DNA of 64,000 bases from Colidextribacter sp. OB.20 (GCF_009911595.1 NZ_QWKG01000008.1:1-64000); one strand, 5' to 3'; positions 33,282 through 41,812 are shown, counted from the stretch's first letter. The notes: generated by a model from the sequence alone, not told the origin. A program made the numbers and translations.

Positions 33282-33722
33282 ATGGAACGATTCAACCGAT
33301 TTTACCTCTGGGGAGTCAACACCAAATACCGCATGGGCCTGTATTTTTCCGCCGCCGTCTTTGTGAAAGGGCTGATTAACGCCCTGCTGGGACGCTGGGA
33401 GATAGAAACCCTGATCCTGCTGGAAATGCTGCTGTCCTGCTTCGCCTTTGCCTGTATGGAGACCGCTCTCTTCCCCTATGGAAAAAATCTGCTGGCCGAG
33501 AAAAAACGGGTGGCCGCCTGGGCGGTGCTGGCAAATGTCATCTTCATCGGCTGCGGCTGGGGGATGAACTGGTTCCCCGGCCTTCCGCTCTGGGGCAGGC
33601 CGCTGCTGGTCCTCTTTCTGGAGCTGGCTCTGGCCGCCATGTGGTATGCCCTCTGGCTGAGGGAGAAGCGGGACACCGCCGCCCTGAATCAGGGCCTGCG
33701 GCGCTTTCAGAGCAGGAGCTAG
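33282..33722 (+). CDS. DUF3021 membrane protein, LytTR partner
   Basis: 146 residues with four hydrophobic segments (for example [72 protein letters not shown]). This pattern, and position 15 bases after a LytTR gene, fit DUF3021. In other Firmicutes such pairs act as membrane inhibitor plus regulator; function here is inferred. AAAGGAG precedes ATG. Confidence 0.82.
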   Translation: MERFNRFYLWGVNTKYRMGLYFSAAVFVKGLINALLGRWEIETLILLEMLLSCFAFACMETALFPYGKNLLAEKKRVAAWAVLANVIFIGCGWGMNWFPGLPLWGRPLLVLFLELALAAMWYALWLREKRDTAALNQGLRRFQSRS

Positions 33723-33742
33723 AAAATATTTCCCATTCCACA

Positions 33743-33771
33743 TTGACAAGGCGCCCTTCTGTTGATATAAT
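33743..33771 (+). promoter_or_regulatory. Consensus promoter of rubrerythrin
   Basis: TTGACA (33743-33748), 17-base spacer, TATAAT (33766-33771). An AATAA-TTC-TTATT dyad follows at about 33790-33803, between promoter and ribosome site; it might be a PerR/Fur-type site but the match is poor. Confidence 0.85.
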
Positions 33772-33820
33772 ACTCCCGTACCTAATGCGAATAATTCTTA
33801 TTTATAAGGAGGATTCTATC

Positions 33821-34357
33821 ATGCCTGAACTGAAGGGGAGCAAAACCGAACAGAACCTGTGGACCGCCTTTGCCGGGGAGAGCCAGGCCCGGAACAAATA
33901 CACCTATTTCGCCTCCAAGGCCAAGAAGGATGGCTATGTCCAGATCGCTCAGCTCTTTGAGGAGACCGCCGCCAACGAGAAGGAGCACGCCAAGATCTGG
34001 TTTAAGCTGCTGGGGGGCATCGGCACCACCGCCGAAAACCTGAGGGCCGCCGCCGAGGGCGAGAATTACGAGTGGACCGACATGTACGCTCAGATGGCTA
34101 AGGAGGCCCGTGAGGAGGGCTTTGACGACATCGCCGTCCTGTTTGAGGGGGTCGCCAAGATCGAGAAGGAACACGAGGAGCGCTACCGCAGGCTGCTGGC
34201 CAACGTGGAGGGCGGCCTGGTGTTCTCCCGGGAGGGGGACATGATCTGGCAGTGCGCCAACTGCGGACACATCCATGTGGGCCCCAAGGCCCCTGAGGTC
34301 TGCCCCGTCTGCGCCCATCCTCAGGCCTATTTCCAGATCAAGGCAGAAAATTATTAA
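33821..34357 (+). CDS. Rubrerythrin
   Basis: 178 residues, peroxide reductase of anaerobes. A ferritin-like di-iron domain ([61 protein letters not shown]) is followed by a C-terminal rubredoxin domain with [10 protein letters not shown] and [18 protein letters not shown] ribosome site. Monocistronic, between its own promoter and a terminator. Confidence 0.96.
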   Translation: MPELKGSKTEQNLWTAFAGESQARNKYTYFASKAKKDGYVQIAQLFEETAANEKEHAKIWFKLLGGIGTTAENLRAAAEGENYEWTDMYAQMAKEAREEGFDDIAVLFEGVAKIEKEHEERYRRLLANVEGGLVFSREGDMIWQCANCGHIHVGPKAPEVCPVCAHPQAYFQIKAENY

Positions 34358-34370
34358 GGTAAATAAGACA

Positions 34371-34405
34371 AAAACGGGCCCCGTCCAATGGATGAGGCCC
34401 GTTTT
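34371..34405. terminator. Bidirectional intrinsic terminator
   Basis: AAAACGGGCC (34371-34380) pairs with GGCCCGTTTT (34396-34405). It ends rubrerythrin on the plus strand and could end the antisense RNA coming from 34669 on the minus strand. Confidence 0.8.
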
Positions 34406-34419
34406 GCTGAAAATAGGGC

Positions 34420-34449
34420 TTGTCCTCGCCGATACTCCTGTGGTATAGT
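34420..34449 (+). promoter_or_regulatory. Promoter of the small hydrophobic peptide
   Basis: TTGTCC (34420-34425), 18-base spacer, then extended -10 TGGTATAGT (TATAGT at 34444-34449). Confidence 0.6.
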
Positions 34450-34471
34450 GTACTCTGCAAGAGGGGAACGG

Positions 34472-34497
34472 CTTGACCTCCGCAAGGAGGTGACAAG
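34472..34497 (+). promoter_or_regulatory. Hairpin burying the toxin-like gene's ribosome site
   Basis: CTTG-ACCTCC-GCAA-GGAGGT-GA-CAAG: ten paired bases closed by a GCAA tetraloop, with the Shine-Dalgarno GGAGGT entirely in the 3' arm and ATG directly after. It would keep translation low. Confidence 0.7.
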
Positions 34498-34575
34498 ATG
34501 TCAGTGTTGGAAGTCTTGGCACTACTTAACCTGCTCGCCGTTGTTATTTTCGGCGTTATCAATACAAAGAAATAA
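34498..34575 (+). CDS. 25-residue hydrophobic peptide, type I toxin (holin-like) candidate
   Basis: Begins MSVLEVLALLNLLAVVIF and ends in NTKK: one membrane helix with a short polar, lysine-ended tail, resembling the putative holin-like toxins (Hol_Tox type) of Firmicutes. It has an ideal SD (AAGGAGGTGA), its own promoter, an SD-sequestering hairpin and an opposing consensus promoter. These features match known type I toxin mRNAs such as txpA/bsrG; toxicity is inferred. Confidence 0.65.
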   Translation: MSVLEVLALLNLLAVVIFGVINTKK

Positions 34576-34697
34576 CCGGCCCCCCTAGCATAGGAAACCG
34601 GCATTTCTCCAGATTATAAATCTTTCGAGGAAGAGCCGTGTGACCTGTGCTACCAGGTCAGCCCCTCTTGCGCTTATTATAACAAAGGAGATTTGGT

Positions 34698-36107
34698 TTG
34701 TCAATGGAGAAACGAGAGACATTTTCCTCCCGCCTGGGCTTTGTGCTCATCTCGGCGGGCTGCGCCATCGGTTTAGGCAACGTTTGGCGGTTCCCCTACA
34801 TTACGGGGAAATACGGAGGAGCGGCTTTTGTGCTGCTGTATCTGCTGTTCCTGGTGATTCTGGGCCTGCCCGTCATGGTGATGGAGCTTGCGGTGGGCCG
34901 GGCCAGCCAGCGGAGCATCGCCCTGTCCTTCCAGCGGCTGGAGCCCAAGGGCACCCGCTGGCACTGGTACAGCTATGTGGGCTTCGCCGGCAACTACCTG
35001 CTCATGATGTTCTACACCGTTATTGCCGGCTGGCTGCTGTACTACTTCGTCAAAACCCTCCGGGGGGACTTCGCGGGCCTGGACGCCGATGGGGTATCCG
35101 GCCAGTTCGTTGACCTGATGGGCGCACCCGGCACAATGACGCTGTATATGATTATCGTGGTGTGCATCGGCATGATCGTCTGCGCCCAGGGCCTGCGCAA
35201 CGGCGTGGAGCGGGTCAACAAGCTTATGATGCTCTGCCTGCTGGCCCTGATGCTGGTGCTGGCGGTGAACTCCGTCCTGCTCCCCGGAGCGGGCGAGGGC
35301 CTGCGGTTTTATCTCCAGCCCAACTTCAGCAACCTGGTTTACGACGCCGATGGGAACTGGATTCTGGGCGAGGCGGTGTTCGCCGCCATGGGTCAGGCCT
35401 TCTTCACCCTCTCCCTGGGCATCGGGGCCATCGCCATCTTCGGCAGCTATATTGGCAAGGAGCACCGCCTGGCCGGAGAGGCCCTGCGCATCGGCGTGCT
35501 GGACACCTGTGTGGCCTTTGTGGCGGGTCTGATTATCTTCCCCGCCTGCTCCGCCTTCGGCGTATCCACCGGGGAGGGGCCTGCCCTGGTCTTTATGACC
35601 CTGCCCAACATCTTCAACCACATGGCTATGGGCCGGCTGTGGGGCGGGCTGTTTTTCCTGTTCCTGTCCTTCGCCGCCCTGTCCACCGTGATTGCCGTCT
35701 TTGAGAACATCATTTCCTTCACCATGGATCGGTGGTGGCTGTCCCGGAAAAAGGCAGTGCTCATCAACTTCGTGGGTGTGCTGCTGCTGTCCATGCCCTG
35801 CATTCTGGGGTGTAATCTCTGGTCCGGCTTCACCGTATTCGGGATGGACATCTCCGGCATTGAGGACTTCCTGGTCTCTCAGAACATCCTGCCCCTGGGC
35901 TCGCTGGTCTATGTGCTGTTCTGCACCAGCAAAAGGGGCTGGGGCTGGAGCCGCTTCCTGGATGAGGCCAACGCGGGAGAGGGCCTGTCCTTCCCCAAGG
36001 GGGTCCGGTTCTACGTCACCTATGTTCTGCCCCTGATTGTACTGTTTATCTTCGGCATGGGCTACTGGAACCAGTTCGGAGAATATATTTTGCAGCTCTT
36101 CCAATAA
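34698..36107 (+). CDS. Sodium:neurotransmitter symporter (NSS/SNF) family transporter
   Basis: 469 residues, about twelve membrane segments, LeuT-type fold. N-terminal RLGFVLISAGCAIGLGNVWRFPYITGKYGGAAFVLLYL carries the conserved unwound TM1 and GNVWRFP motif. It probably imports an amino acid with sodium. A TTG at 34698 has the best spacing to AAGGAG (7 bases); ATG two codons later is the alternative. Its start codon region overlaps the -35 of the opposing antisense promoter. The next gene encodes a second NSS protein. Confidence 0.92.
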   Translation: MSMEKRETFSSRLGFVLISAGCAIGLGNVWRFPYITGKYGGAAFVLLYLLFLVILGLPVMVMELAVGRASQRSIALSFQRLEPKGTRWHWYSYVGFAGNYLLMMFYTVIAGWLLYYFVKTLRGDFAGLDADGVSGQFVDLMGAPGTMTLYMIIVVCIGMIVCAQGLRNGVERVNKLMMLCLLALMLVLAVNSVLLPGAGEGLRFYLQPNFSNLVYDADGNWILGEAVFAAMGQAFFTLSLGIGAIAIFGSYIGKEHRLAGEALRIGVLDTCVAFVAGLIIFPACSAFGVSTGEGPALVFMTLPNIFNHMAMGRLWGGLFFLFLSFAALSTVIAVFENIISFTMDRWWLSRKKAVLINFVGVLLLSMPCILGCNLWSGFTVFGMDISGIEDFLVSQNILPLGSLVYVLFCTSKRGWGWSRFLDEANAGEGLSFPKGVRFYVTYVLPLIVLFIFGMGYWNQFGEYILQLFQ

Positions 36108-36125
36108 AGAGCGGAGGGAGATTAT

Positions 36126-37454
36126 ATGGACAAAAAACACAAAAAGGGACAGTTCAGCAGCAGCTGGGGTTTTGTCCTGTCCGCAGTGGGTTCGGCAGTG
36201 GGGATGGCTAACGTCTGGGGCTTCCCGTCCAAGATGGGGAGCAACGGCGGCGGCGCTTTTCTGGTGGCCTATCTGATTTTCGTTGTGCTGTTCAGCACAG
36301 TGGGCTTGTCGGCGGAGTACGCCGTGGGCCGCCGGGCCCGCACAGGCACTCTGGGCGCCTATGAGATGGCCTGGGCCAGCCGGAAGAAGCTGGGCCGTGC
36401 GGGAGGCCTGCTGGGCTGGCTGCCTCTGGCCGGGTCCATGTGCATCGCCCTGGGCTACGCCGTCATCATCTCCTATGTGCTGAAGGCCTTTTCCAACTCC
36501 CTCACCGGCGCTCTGATGACGGCAGACACCGCCGTCTGGTTCGAGTCCTTCTCCCTCACGGACTACTCGGTCGTCCCCTTCCACGCCGTGGTAGTGGTGG
36601 GCACCCTGCTGACCCTGCTGCTGGGGGCCAAGAGCATCGAGAAGAGCAACAAGGTGATGATGCCCCTGTTTTTCCTCATCTTTGTAATCCTGGCCGTGCG
36701 GGTGGCCTTTCTCCCCGGGGCGGCGGAGGGGTATCGGTATATGTTCTCCTTCCGCTGGCACGAGCTGCTCAACCCCATGGTGTGGATCTGGGCCATGGGA
36801 CAGGCCTTCTTCTCCCTGTCCATCACCGGAAGCGGCATGATTGTCTACGGCGCCTACCTGGACCGGGAGGAGGACGTGGCCGCCCTGGCCCGACAGACTG
36901 CCCTATTCGATACCATCGCAGCCCTGGTGGCCGCCCTGGTCATCATCCCGGCCTGCTTCGCCTACGGGCTGGACGTGGGGGCAGGGCCCTCCCTGCTCTT
37001 TGTCACCCTGCCCCGGATTTTACAGGATATCCCCCTGGGACAGCTCTTTGCCATTATCCTCTACACCGCCATGGTCTTTGCCGGGGTGAGCTCCCTGCAA
37101 AACATGTTTGAGGCGGTGGGCGAATCCCTCCTCCACCGCTTCCCCAGGCTGGCCCGGAGCGCTATGCTGGTCATCCTGTGCGTGGTGTGTCTGGGCATCG
37201 GCGTGCACATGGAGCCCATCTTCAAGTGGGGCCCCTGGATGGACATCGTGTCCATCTATATCATCCCCATCGGGGCCACTCTGGGGGCTGTCTCCTGGTT
37301 CTGGGTCATGCGGCGGGAGGACCTGATGGACGAGGTCGCCCGGGGAGCGAAGCAGGCGCCCGGTGCCCTGTGGTACCGTGTGGGCCGCTATGTCTACGTC
37401 CCCTGTGCCGTTGTGCTGTGCTGTGTCGCTCTGTTCATGAAGGTGGCCTTCTGA
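36126..37454 (+). CDS. Second NSS-family transporter
   Basis: 442 residues, LeuT-fold transporter: SSWGFVLSAVGSAVGMANVWGFPSKMGSNGGGAFLVAYLIFVV at the N terminus, about eleven to twelve membrane segments. The motif reads ANVWGFP rather than GNVWRFP as in the upstream paralogue, so Arg, a residue involved in the extracellular gate of LeuT, is replaced. GGAGGGA ribosome site 18 bases after the previous stop; co-transcribed. Substrate unknown. Confidence 0.92.
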   Translation: MDKKHKKGQFSSSWGFVLSAVGSAVGMANVWGFPSKMGSNGGGAFLVAYLIFVVLFSTVGLSAEYAVGRRARTGTLGAYEMAWASRKKLGRAGGLLGWLPLAGSMCIALGYAVIISYVLKAFSNSLTGALMTADTAVWFESFSLTDYSVVPFHAVVVVGTLLTLLLGAKSIEKSNKVMMPLFFLIFVILAVRVAFLPGAAEGYRYMFSFRWHELLNPMVWIWAMGQAFFSLSITGSGMIVYGAYLDREEDVAALARQTALFDTIAALVAALVIIPACFAYGLDVGAGPSLLFVTLPRILQDIPLGQLFAIILYTAMVFAGVSSLQNMFEAVGESLLHRFPRLARSAMLVILCVVCLGIGVHMEPIFKWGPWMDIVSIYIIPIGATLGAVSWFWVMRREDLMDEVARGAKQAPGALWYRVGRYVYVPCAVVLCCVALFMKVAF

Positions 37455-37475
37455 GCGGGCGGAGTGCTCAATCCA

Positions 37476-37514
37476 AAAAACAGCTGCCCTGTTCTGTACA
37501 GGGCAGCTGTTTTT
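37476..37514. terminator. Bidirectional intrinsic terminator
   Basis: AAAAACAGCTGCCCTGT pairs with ACAGGGCAGCTGTTTTT around a short loop; it serves the NSS genes and the convergent CobW gene. Confidence 0.88.
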
Positions 37515-37517
37515 CTG

Positions 37518-38465
37518 TCAGCGGAAATAGACCAGCGGGTCCTCAGGGGGGGCGGCCTTCTCCACGCTCCGGGCGTAGAGCACCACGCCCTCGTCCTCGT
37601 AGACGTCGGCGTGCTCCCATTTGATCTCGGCGGTGACGGTGATCCACTCCCCCTTCTTCAGGGAGCGCGCCTTTTCGTATTTGCACAGGAAGCCGAAAAA
37701 GCGGATGTCCTCCACGCAGCAGGTCATGGCGTTGCGCCCAGGGACAAAGGACCCCTTGGGCAGCTTCATCCCCGTCATGGCCTGGGCCTTGTAGGTGATG
37801 GTCTTGCCCACATAACGCTCCGGGTGCTCCTGGATGTCCAGATACCAGATGCCGTAGTCGGCGTCCTCCAGAACGATGTGGTCCTCCTCCAGGGAGTAGG
37901 GCAGGATGTCCTCCACCTCCAGCTCCTCGCCGTTGATGTCCTCAAAGACCACCTCACACATCCGGTTCACCGCCCGGACGGACCGCTTCCAGCCCGACAG
38001 GGGCATGTCGGCGGTACAGCGGTTGAAAAGCACCATGTCCGCTCCGGTGACCAGGTCGATGAACATGGACTGCATGTTGGCCAGATACATCTCAAACGTG
38101 GAGCCGTCCACCACGTGGATGGCCTGATACAGGCCCCAGCTCCGGGGCAGCCTCAGCTCCGCCAGCAGCTGGCTGGGCCACATGCCGTTGTACTCCATCA
38201 GCACCCGCTCGGGCTGGTAACGGCGGTCGACCTCCTTCAAAAACTCGGTGGTCAGCTGGCTCTGGTCCTCAACGGGAATCAGACGGCAGTTGCGTTTAGA
38301 GAGAAACTGGGGGTCATACTCCTCCTCCCCATCCTCGCACAGCAGCAGAACGGTGCGCTGGCCGTCGTTGAAGTAGTCCATGTTCAGGGTGTCAGTGAGC
38401 AGGGTGGTCTTGCCGGCATCCAGAAAGCCGGTGATTAAATAGAGGGGAATCCGGGAATCAGGCAT
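37518..38465 (-). CDS. CobW/COG0523-like GTPase with TIGR03943-like C-terminal domain
   Basis: 315 residues. P-loop LITGFLDAGKTTLLTD near residue 10 and a G3-G4-like region; the COG0523 metal motif GCxCC is absent. The last 100 residues (GKTITYKAQAMTGMKLPKGSFVPGRNAMTCCVEDIRFFGFLC) look like the OB-type domain of the TIGR03943/DUF1980 (YcgQ) family, which is linked to metal-handling permeases. A metallochaperone or metal-sensing GTPase is likely. ATG has GTGAGGTG upstream. A second CobW-type gene lies 180 bases upstream on the same strand. Confidence 0.8.
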   Translation of the reverse strand: MPDSRIPLYLITGFLDAGKTTLLTDTLNMDYFNDGQRTVLLLCEDGEEEYDPQFLSKRNCRLIPVEDQSQLTTEFLKEVDRRYQPERVLMEYNGMWPSQLLAELRLPRSWGLYQAIHVVDGSTFEMYLANMQSMFIDLVTGADMVLFNRCTADMPLSGWKRSVRAVNRMCEVVFEDINGEELEVEDILPYSLEEDHIVLEDADYGIWYLDIQEHPERYVGKTITYKAQAMTGMKLPKGSFVPGRNAMTCCVEDIRFFGFLCKYEKARSLKKGEWITVTAEIKWEHADVYEDEGVVLYARSVEKAAPPEDPLVYFR

Positions 38466-38498
38466 TGTTGTTCACCTCACAGGGTTGTTGATTGCTCG

Positions 38499-38640
38499 GC
38501 CCCCTTCGCAAAGGGGGCTGTCAGCGAAGCTGACTGGGGGGTTCTTTCAGGGCGTGACCACTGGGCACGCCGAAAAATGGAGACGGCGCGCCGGGTCGTC
38601 GCGCCCTACAGCGGGGCTGGCGAATGTAGGGGCGCACCTA
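38499..38640. repeat. Partial family A repeat plus family B repeats
   Basis: CCCCCTTCGCAAAGGGGG, TCAGCGAAGCTGA and GGGGGGTTCTTTC (family A, 38499-38545) are followed by ACGGCGCGCCGGGTCGTCGC, CCCTACA and GTAGGGGCGC (family B, 38570-38640). Confidence 0.7.
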
Positions 38641-38643
38641 GGA

Positions 38644-39723
38644 TCATACCAGCAAAAACAGCTTCTCCAGCTGGTCCTCCTTCAGCTCGGAGCCGATGAC
38701 GCACAGCCGGCCGGTGTAGTCGGCGGCGCCCTCCCGAATCTCGAACTCCTCGGGGGTCAGGTCGAAGTGGAGCCAGGCGGTCCCGTCCTCGCAGGGGACC
38801 ATCCCCTTGGCCCGGAGGATATAGCCGTAGTCCTGGGTCATAGCCAGGGCGGACAGGGTCTCCTGGAGCTCCTCCCGGCTGTACCTCCGGGGTGTCTCCC
38901 GGCCCCAGGAGGTGAACACCTCGTCGGCGTCGTGGTCGTGGTGATGGTGGTCGTGGCCGCAGCAGCAGTCACAGGTCTCGCTGTCGTGATGGTGCTCATG
39001 GTCGTGGTCATGGTGGTGGTCGTGCTCGTGACCGTGCTCATGCTCATGATGATGTTCATGGTCGTGGTGGTGATGGTGGTGGTCCTCGTGCCCGATCTCC
39101 TCCATCAGCTCGTGGGCCAGGTCCCGGCCCCCCTCCATGGCGGAGAGAATCTGCGCCCCGGTGAGCTGGTCCCAGGGGGTGGTGAGGATGGCGGCCTTGG
39201 GGTTCTTCTCCCGCAGGAGGGCCACGGCGGTGTCCAGCTTCTTCTGGTCGATTTTCTGGGTGCGGGACAGGATGATGGCGCAGGCGTGCTCCACCTGGTC
39301 GTTGAAGAACTCGCCAAAATTCTTCATATAGATCTTGGCCTTGCCGGCGTCCACCACGGTGACAAAGCTGTTCAGGTGCAGGTCGGGGGCCTCGGCCTGG
39401 ACCCGCTCCACGGCGGCCACCACATCGGACAGCTTGCCTACCCCGGAGGGCTCGATGACAATGCGCCCGGGGGCGTAGTCGGCCAGCACCTGCTTCAGGG
39501 CCGCGCCGAAGTCCCCCACCAGGGAGCAGCAGATACAGCCGGAGTTCATCTCGGTAATCTCCACCCCGGCGTCCTTCAAAAAGCCGCCGTCGATGCCGAT
39601 CTCGCCGAACTCGTTCTCAATGAGGACAATCTTCTCCCCCTTGAAGCTCTCGTCCAGCAGCTTCTTGATGAGGGTGGTCTTGCCGGCCCCTAAAAAGCCG
39701 GAGATAATGTCGATCTTGGTCAA
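38644..39723 (-). CDS. CobW-type metallochaperone GTPase with histidine-rich metal-binding insert
   Basis: 359 residues, COG0523 family (zinc or nickel/cobalt chaperone). P-loop ISGFLGAGKTTLIKK near residue 8; intact metal motif NSGCICCSLVGD near residue 60; GTP-specific SRTQKIDQKK. A long His-rich stretch of about 55 residues (EDHHHHHHDHEHHHEHEHG and CDCCCGHDHHHHDHDADE, around 195-250) precedes the CobW C-terminal domain. It differs from the adjacent gene, which lacks GCxCC. Direct substrate metal unknown; a zinc-uptake or storage role is likely. Confidence 0.92.
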   Translation of the reverse strand: MTKIDIISGFLGAGKTTLIKKLLDESFKGEKIVLIENEFGEIGIDGGFLKDAGVEITEMNSGCICCSLVGDFGAALKQVLADYAPGRIVIEPSGVGKLSDVVAAVERVQAEAPDLHLNSFVTVVDAGKAKIYMKNFGEFFNDQVEHACAIILSRTQKIDQKKLDTAVALLREKNPKAAILTTPWDQLTGAQILSAMEGGRDLAHELMEEIGHEDHHHHHHDHEHHHEHEHGHEHDHHHDHDHEHHHDSETCDCCCGHDHHHHDHDADEVFTSWGRETPRRYSREELQETLSALAMTQDYGYILRAKGMVPCEDGTAWLHFDLTPEEFEIREGAADYTGRLCVIGSELKEDQLEKLFLLV

Positions 39724-39748
39724 TTTTGTCCATTCCTTTCCGTCTGTT

Positions 39749-39924
39749 TGTTCCTTTTTTCTTTGAAAAGAAAAAGGAACCGAAAAAAGAAACTTTTGCG
39801 CAAAACTTCGTTTTGCTTCTCACTTTACAAGAGAAGCAGGGGTTTCAGGAAAATCAGAGAAAAAACGCAGTTTTTTCGCAATGTTTTTCCTTTGGTTCTT
39901 TCCTTTTTTCAAAAAGGAAAGAAC
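39749..39924. repeat. Two family C AT-rich repeats
   Basis: GTTCCTTTTTTCTTT-GAAAAGAAAAAGGAAC with AAACTTTTGCGCAAAACTTCG (39749-39816), then a second hairpin GTTCTTTCC..GGAAAGAAC (about 39895-39924). No gene between 39724 and 39925. Confidence 0.65.
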
Positions 39925-39925
39925 A

Positions 39926-41794
39926 TCAGCCCCAAATCAGGCAGATACGCTCCATCAGCCGGCACAGCATTCCGGCGGCCATCTCCCGGGTGCTGGAGTC
40001 GACGGGGTCCGCGTCCTCCAGGAGTACTCCCAGCTTGTCCAGGTTGCGGGCGGAGGTCTGCGCCCAGTCGTCGTAGGCGGCATACTCCTCCAGCTCCTCC
40101 TCGGTCACAGCCTGGAGACCGAACTCATAGCCGTCCATGCTGGCCCAGATTGCCGTCCGGGACAGGATGGATATCATCTCCTGGAAGCTGACCGCCTCCT
40201 CGGGGCCGAAGAGACCGTCGCTGCCGCCCGAGACAAAGTCCATGTCCGCCATGGCGTTCACCGCCCCGGCGTACCACGCACTGTCAGGCACGTCGGCAAA
40301 TTTCCCCGGCCTTCCGGCGGGCAGGTCCAGCGCTGAGGCCACCAGGGAGCAGAACTGGGCCCGGGTGATGGTCTCAACCGGGTGGAAGTCCCCATCCTCG
40401 CAGCCGTTGATGATCTCATAGACCGCCAGGGTGTCAATCTCCCGGGCATAGGGGCTGTCAACGGCGTCGGAGAAGGTGCGGGGGGTGAAGGGCAGGCCCA
40501 GCTCCTCCGCCAGGGCGGCGGGGGATACGGGCTGGCACTCCTCCCAGCTCTGTCCGGTGCTGTACAGCAGCCGGGCGGAGGGGGGCAGGGCCTCCAGCAG
40601 CTCGGTGAAGGCGGAGACATTCTCCTCCTCCAGAGCCTCGCCCACGTTGACACAGAATCTCTGCCCCGCCAGCTCCAGCTGGAGGTGGTTCTCCGGGGAG
40701 GGGGACCAGGCGCAGGACAGCAGCATGGCCGCCCGCTCGGTGTTCTCCGGGGAGATGAGCAGGGTGGGCAGCACGCCGGTGATATAGTTGGTGGCCCCGT
40801 CGGGGGCGAAGAAGCGGTAGGCAGTGACCTTCAGGGCCTCGCCGTTCTCCATATAGGGGCAGTTGGTCCCGTTCAGGACCAGCTGGGCGGTGCCCTTGCC
40901 GAAGGTGCGCTGCCCCAGGGAGATGCCCGCCCCGTAGGCCCGGATGTCGCCAGCAAAGAGCTCGGCGCCGCTGGCGGAGTGCTCGCTGGTGAGGATAATC
41001 ACCGGCATATCCGTCAGGTCGGGGTAGTCGGGCAGGGTATAGGTGTAGTTATACCGGCCGGAGCTGTTCCGGAAATAGAGCATGACTCCCCCGCCGGTGA
41101 AGAGGCTGGCGGTGGCGGCGGTGGCGCCGCTGTCCCCTCCGGGGTTGGCCCGCAGGTCTACGATCCACACCTCGGCGCTGTCCTCCATGGCCTTGATGGC
41201 CGCTCCAAAGGTCTCCGCAGTGGTCTCGCCGAAGCTGATACAGTTGATGTAGCCGGCGCCGTCCCGCTCCTCATAGGTGACGATGGGGATCACCACCGCC
41301 CGGCGGGTGAGGGTAAAGTCCAGCCGCTTCCCCTCCCGGACCACCGTGACGGTGAGGTCGGTGCCCTCCTCTCCCACAATCCAGGCCCGGGGGTCGGTAT
41401 CGGCGGTGAGCTCCCGGCCGTCCACCGCCACCAGGACGTCACCGGCCCTCAGGCCGGCCTCCAGGGCGGGGGAGTCGGGCAGGACGGACATGACCCGGTA
41501 GCCATCCGTGTAGGCGGCCTCCACCGTGGCGCCGATCCCCACCACCATCTGGCCGTTCACCATCTGGTTGAAGGTCTCGTACTGCTCAGGGGTCATGTAG
41601 ATGGTGTAGGGGTCGCCCAGGGCCTCCAGAATGGCCTCCAGAGAGTCCAGCTCCAGAATCTCCTGGGAAATCTCGTCTACATAGTGGTCCGCCAGCAGCT
41701 CCTTCGCCTGCTCCAGGGTCAGAGCGGAGGCAGGCGCAGCCGCCAGGGACAGGGTCAGGCACAGGGCCAGCAGCGAGGATAGCAGTTTTTTCAT
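39926..41794 (-). CDS. Exported S41 (C-terminal processing) protease with SLH repeats
   Basis: 622 residues. Signal peptide KKLLSSLLALCLTLSLAAAPASA; PDZ domain with SVLPDSPALEAGLRAGDVLVAVDG (residues 90-115); S41 catalytic core with Ser in TSEHSASGAELFA and Lys in FGKGTAQLVLNG. The last 170 residues contain three SLH-type surface-layer repeats (for example YEIINGCEDGDFHPVETITR, FADVPDSAWYAGAVNAM). So it is probably secreted and tethered to cell-wall polymer. ATG 41794 has AGGAG upstream. S41 proteases trim C termini of secreted proteins; a link to sporulation signalling is possible. Confidence 0.88.
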   Translation of the reverse strand: MKKLLSSLLALCLTLSLAAAPASALTLEQAKELLADHYVDEISQEILELDSLEAILEALGDPYTIYMTPEQYETFNQMVNGQMVVGIGATVEAAYTDGYRVMSVLPDSPALEAGLRAGDVLVAVDGRELTADTDPRAWIVGEEGTDLTVTVVREGKRLDFTLTRRAVVIPIVTYEERDGAGYINCISFGETTAETFGAAIKAMEDSAEVWIVDLRANPGGDSGATAATASLFTGGGVMLYFRNSSGRYNYTYTLPDYPDLTDMPVIILTSEHSASGAELFAGDIRAYGAGISLGQRTFGKGTAQLVLNGTNCPYMENGEALKVTAYRFFAPDGATNYITGVLPTLLISPENTERAAMLLSCAWSPSPENHLQLELAGQRFCVNVGEALEEENVSAFTELLEALPPSARLLYSTGQSWEECQPVSPAALAEELGLPFTPRTFSDAVDSPYAREIDTLAVYEIINGCEDGDFHPVETITRAQFCSLVASALDLPAGRPGKFADVPDSAWYAGAVNAMADMDFVSGGSDGLFGPEEAVSFQEMISILSRTAIWASMDGYEFGLQAVTEEELEEYAAYDDWAQTSARNLDKLGVLLEDADPVDSSTREMAAGMLCRLMERICLIWG

Positions 41795-41812
41795 GGTGTT
41801 CTCCTTTTGGTA

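Larger units (their letters stand above)
34371..34669 (-). ncRNA. Predicted antisense RNA (type I antitoxin candidate)
   Basis: A minus-strand promoter of perfect consensus (TTGACA at 34699-34704, 17-base spacer, TATAAT at 34676-34681) would start an RNA near 34669. That RNA runs across the whole small toxin-like gene and its promoter to the terminator at 34371-34405, about 300 nt. It includes the hairpin TGACCTG-TGCTAC-CAGGTCA (34641-34660). It has not been shown to be transcribed. Confidence 0.55.

Noticed and set aside
33785-33805. PerR/Fur box at rubrerythrin
   Set aside because: Only a short AATAA-N3-TTATT dyad; too far from the known 7-1-7 consensus to claim.
34773-36761. 662-codon minus-strand frame over the NSS genes
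   Set aside because: Antisense to clear membrane transporters; low-complexity His/Gln-rich translation.
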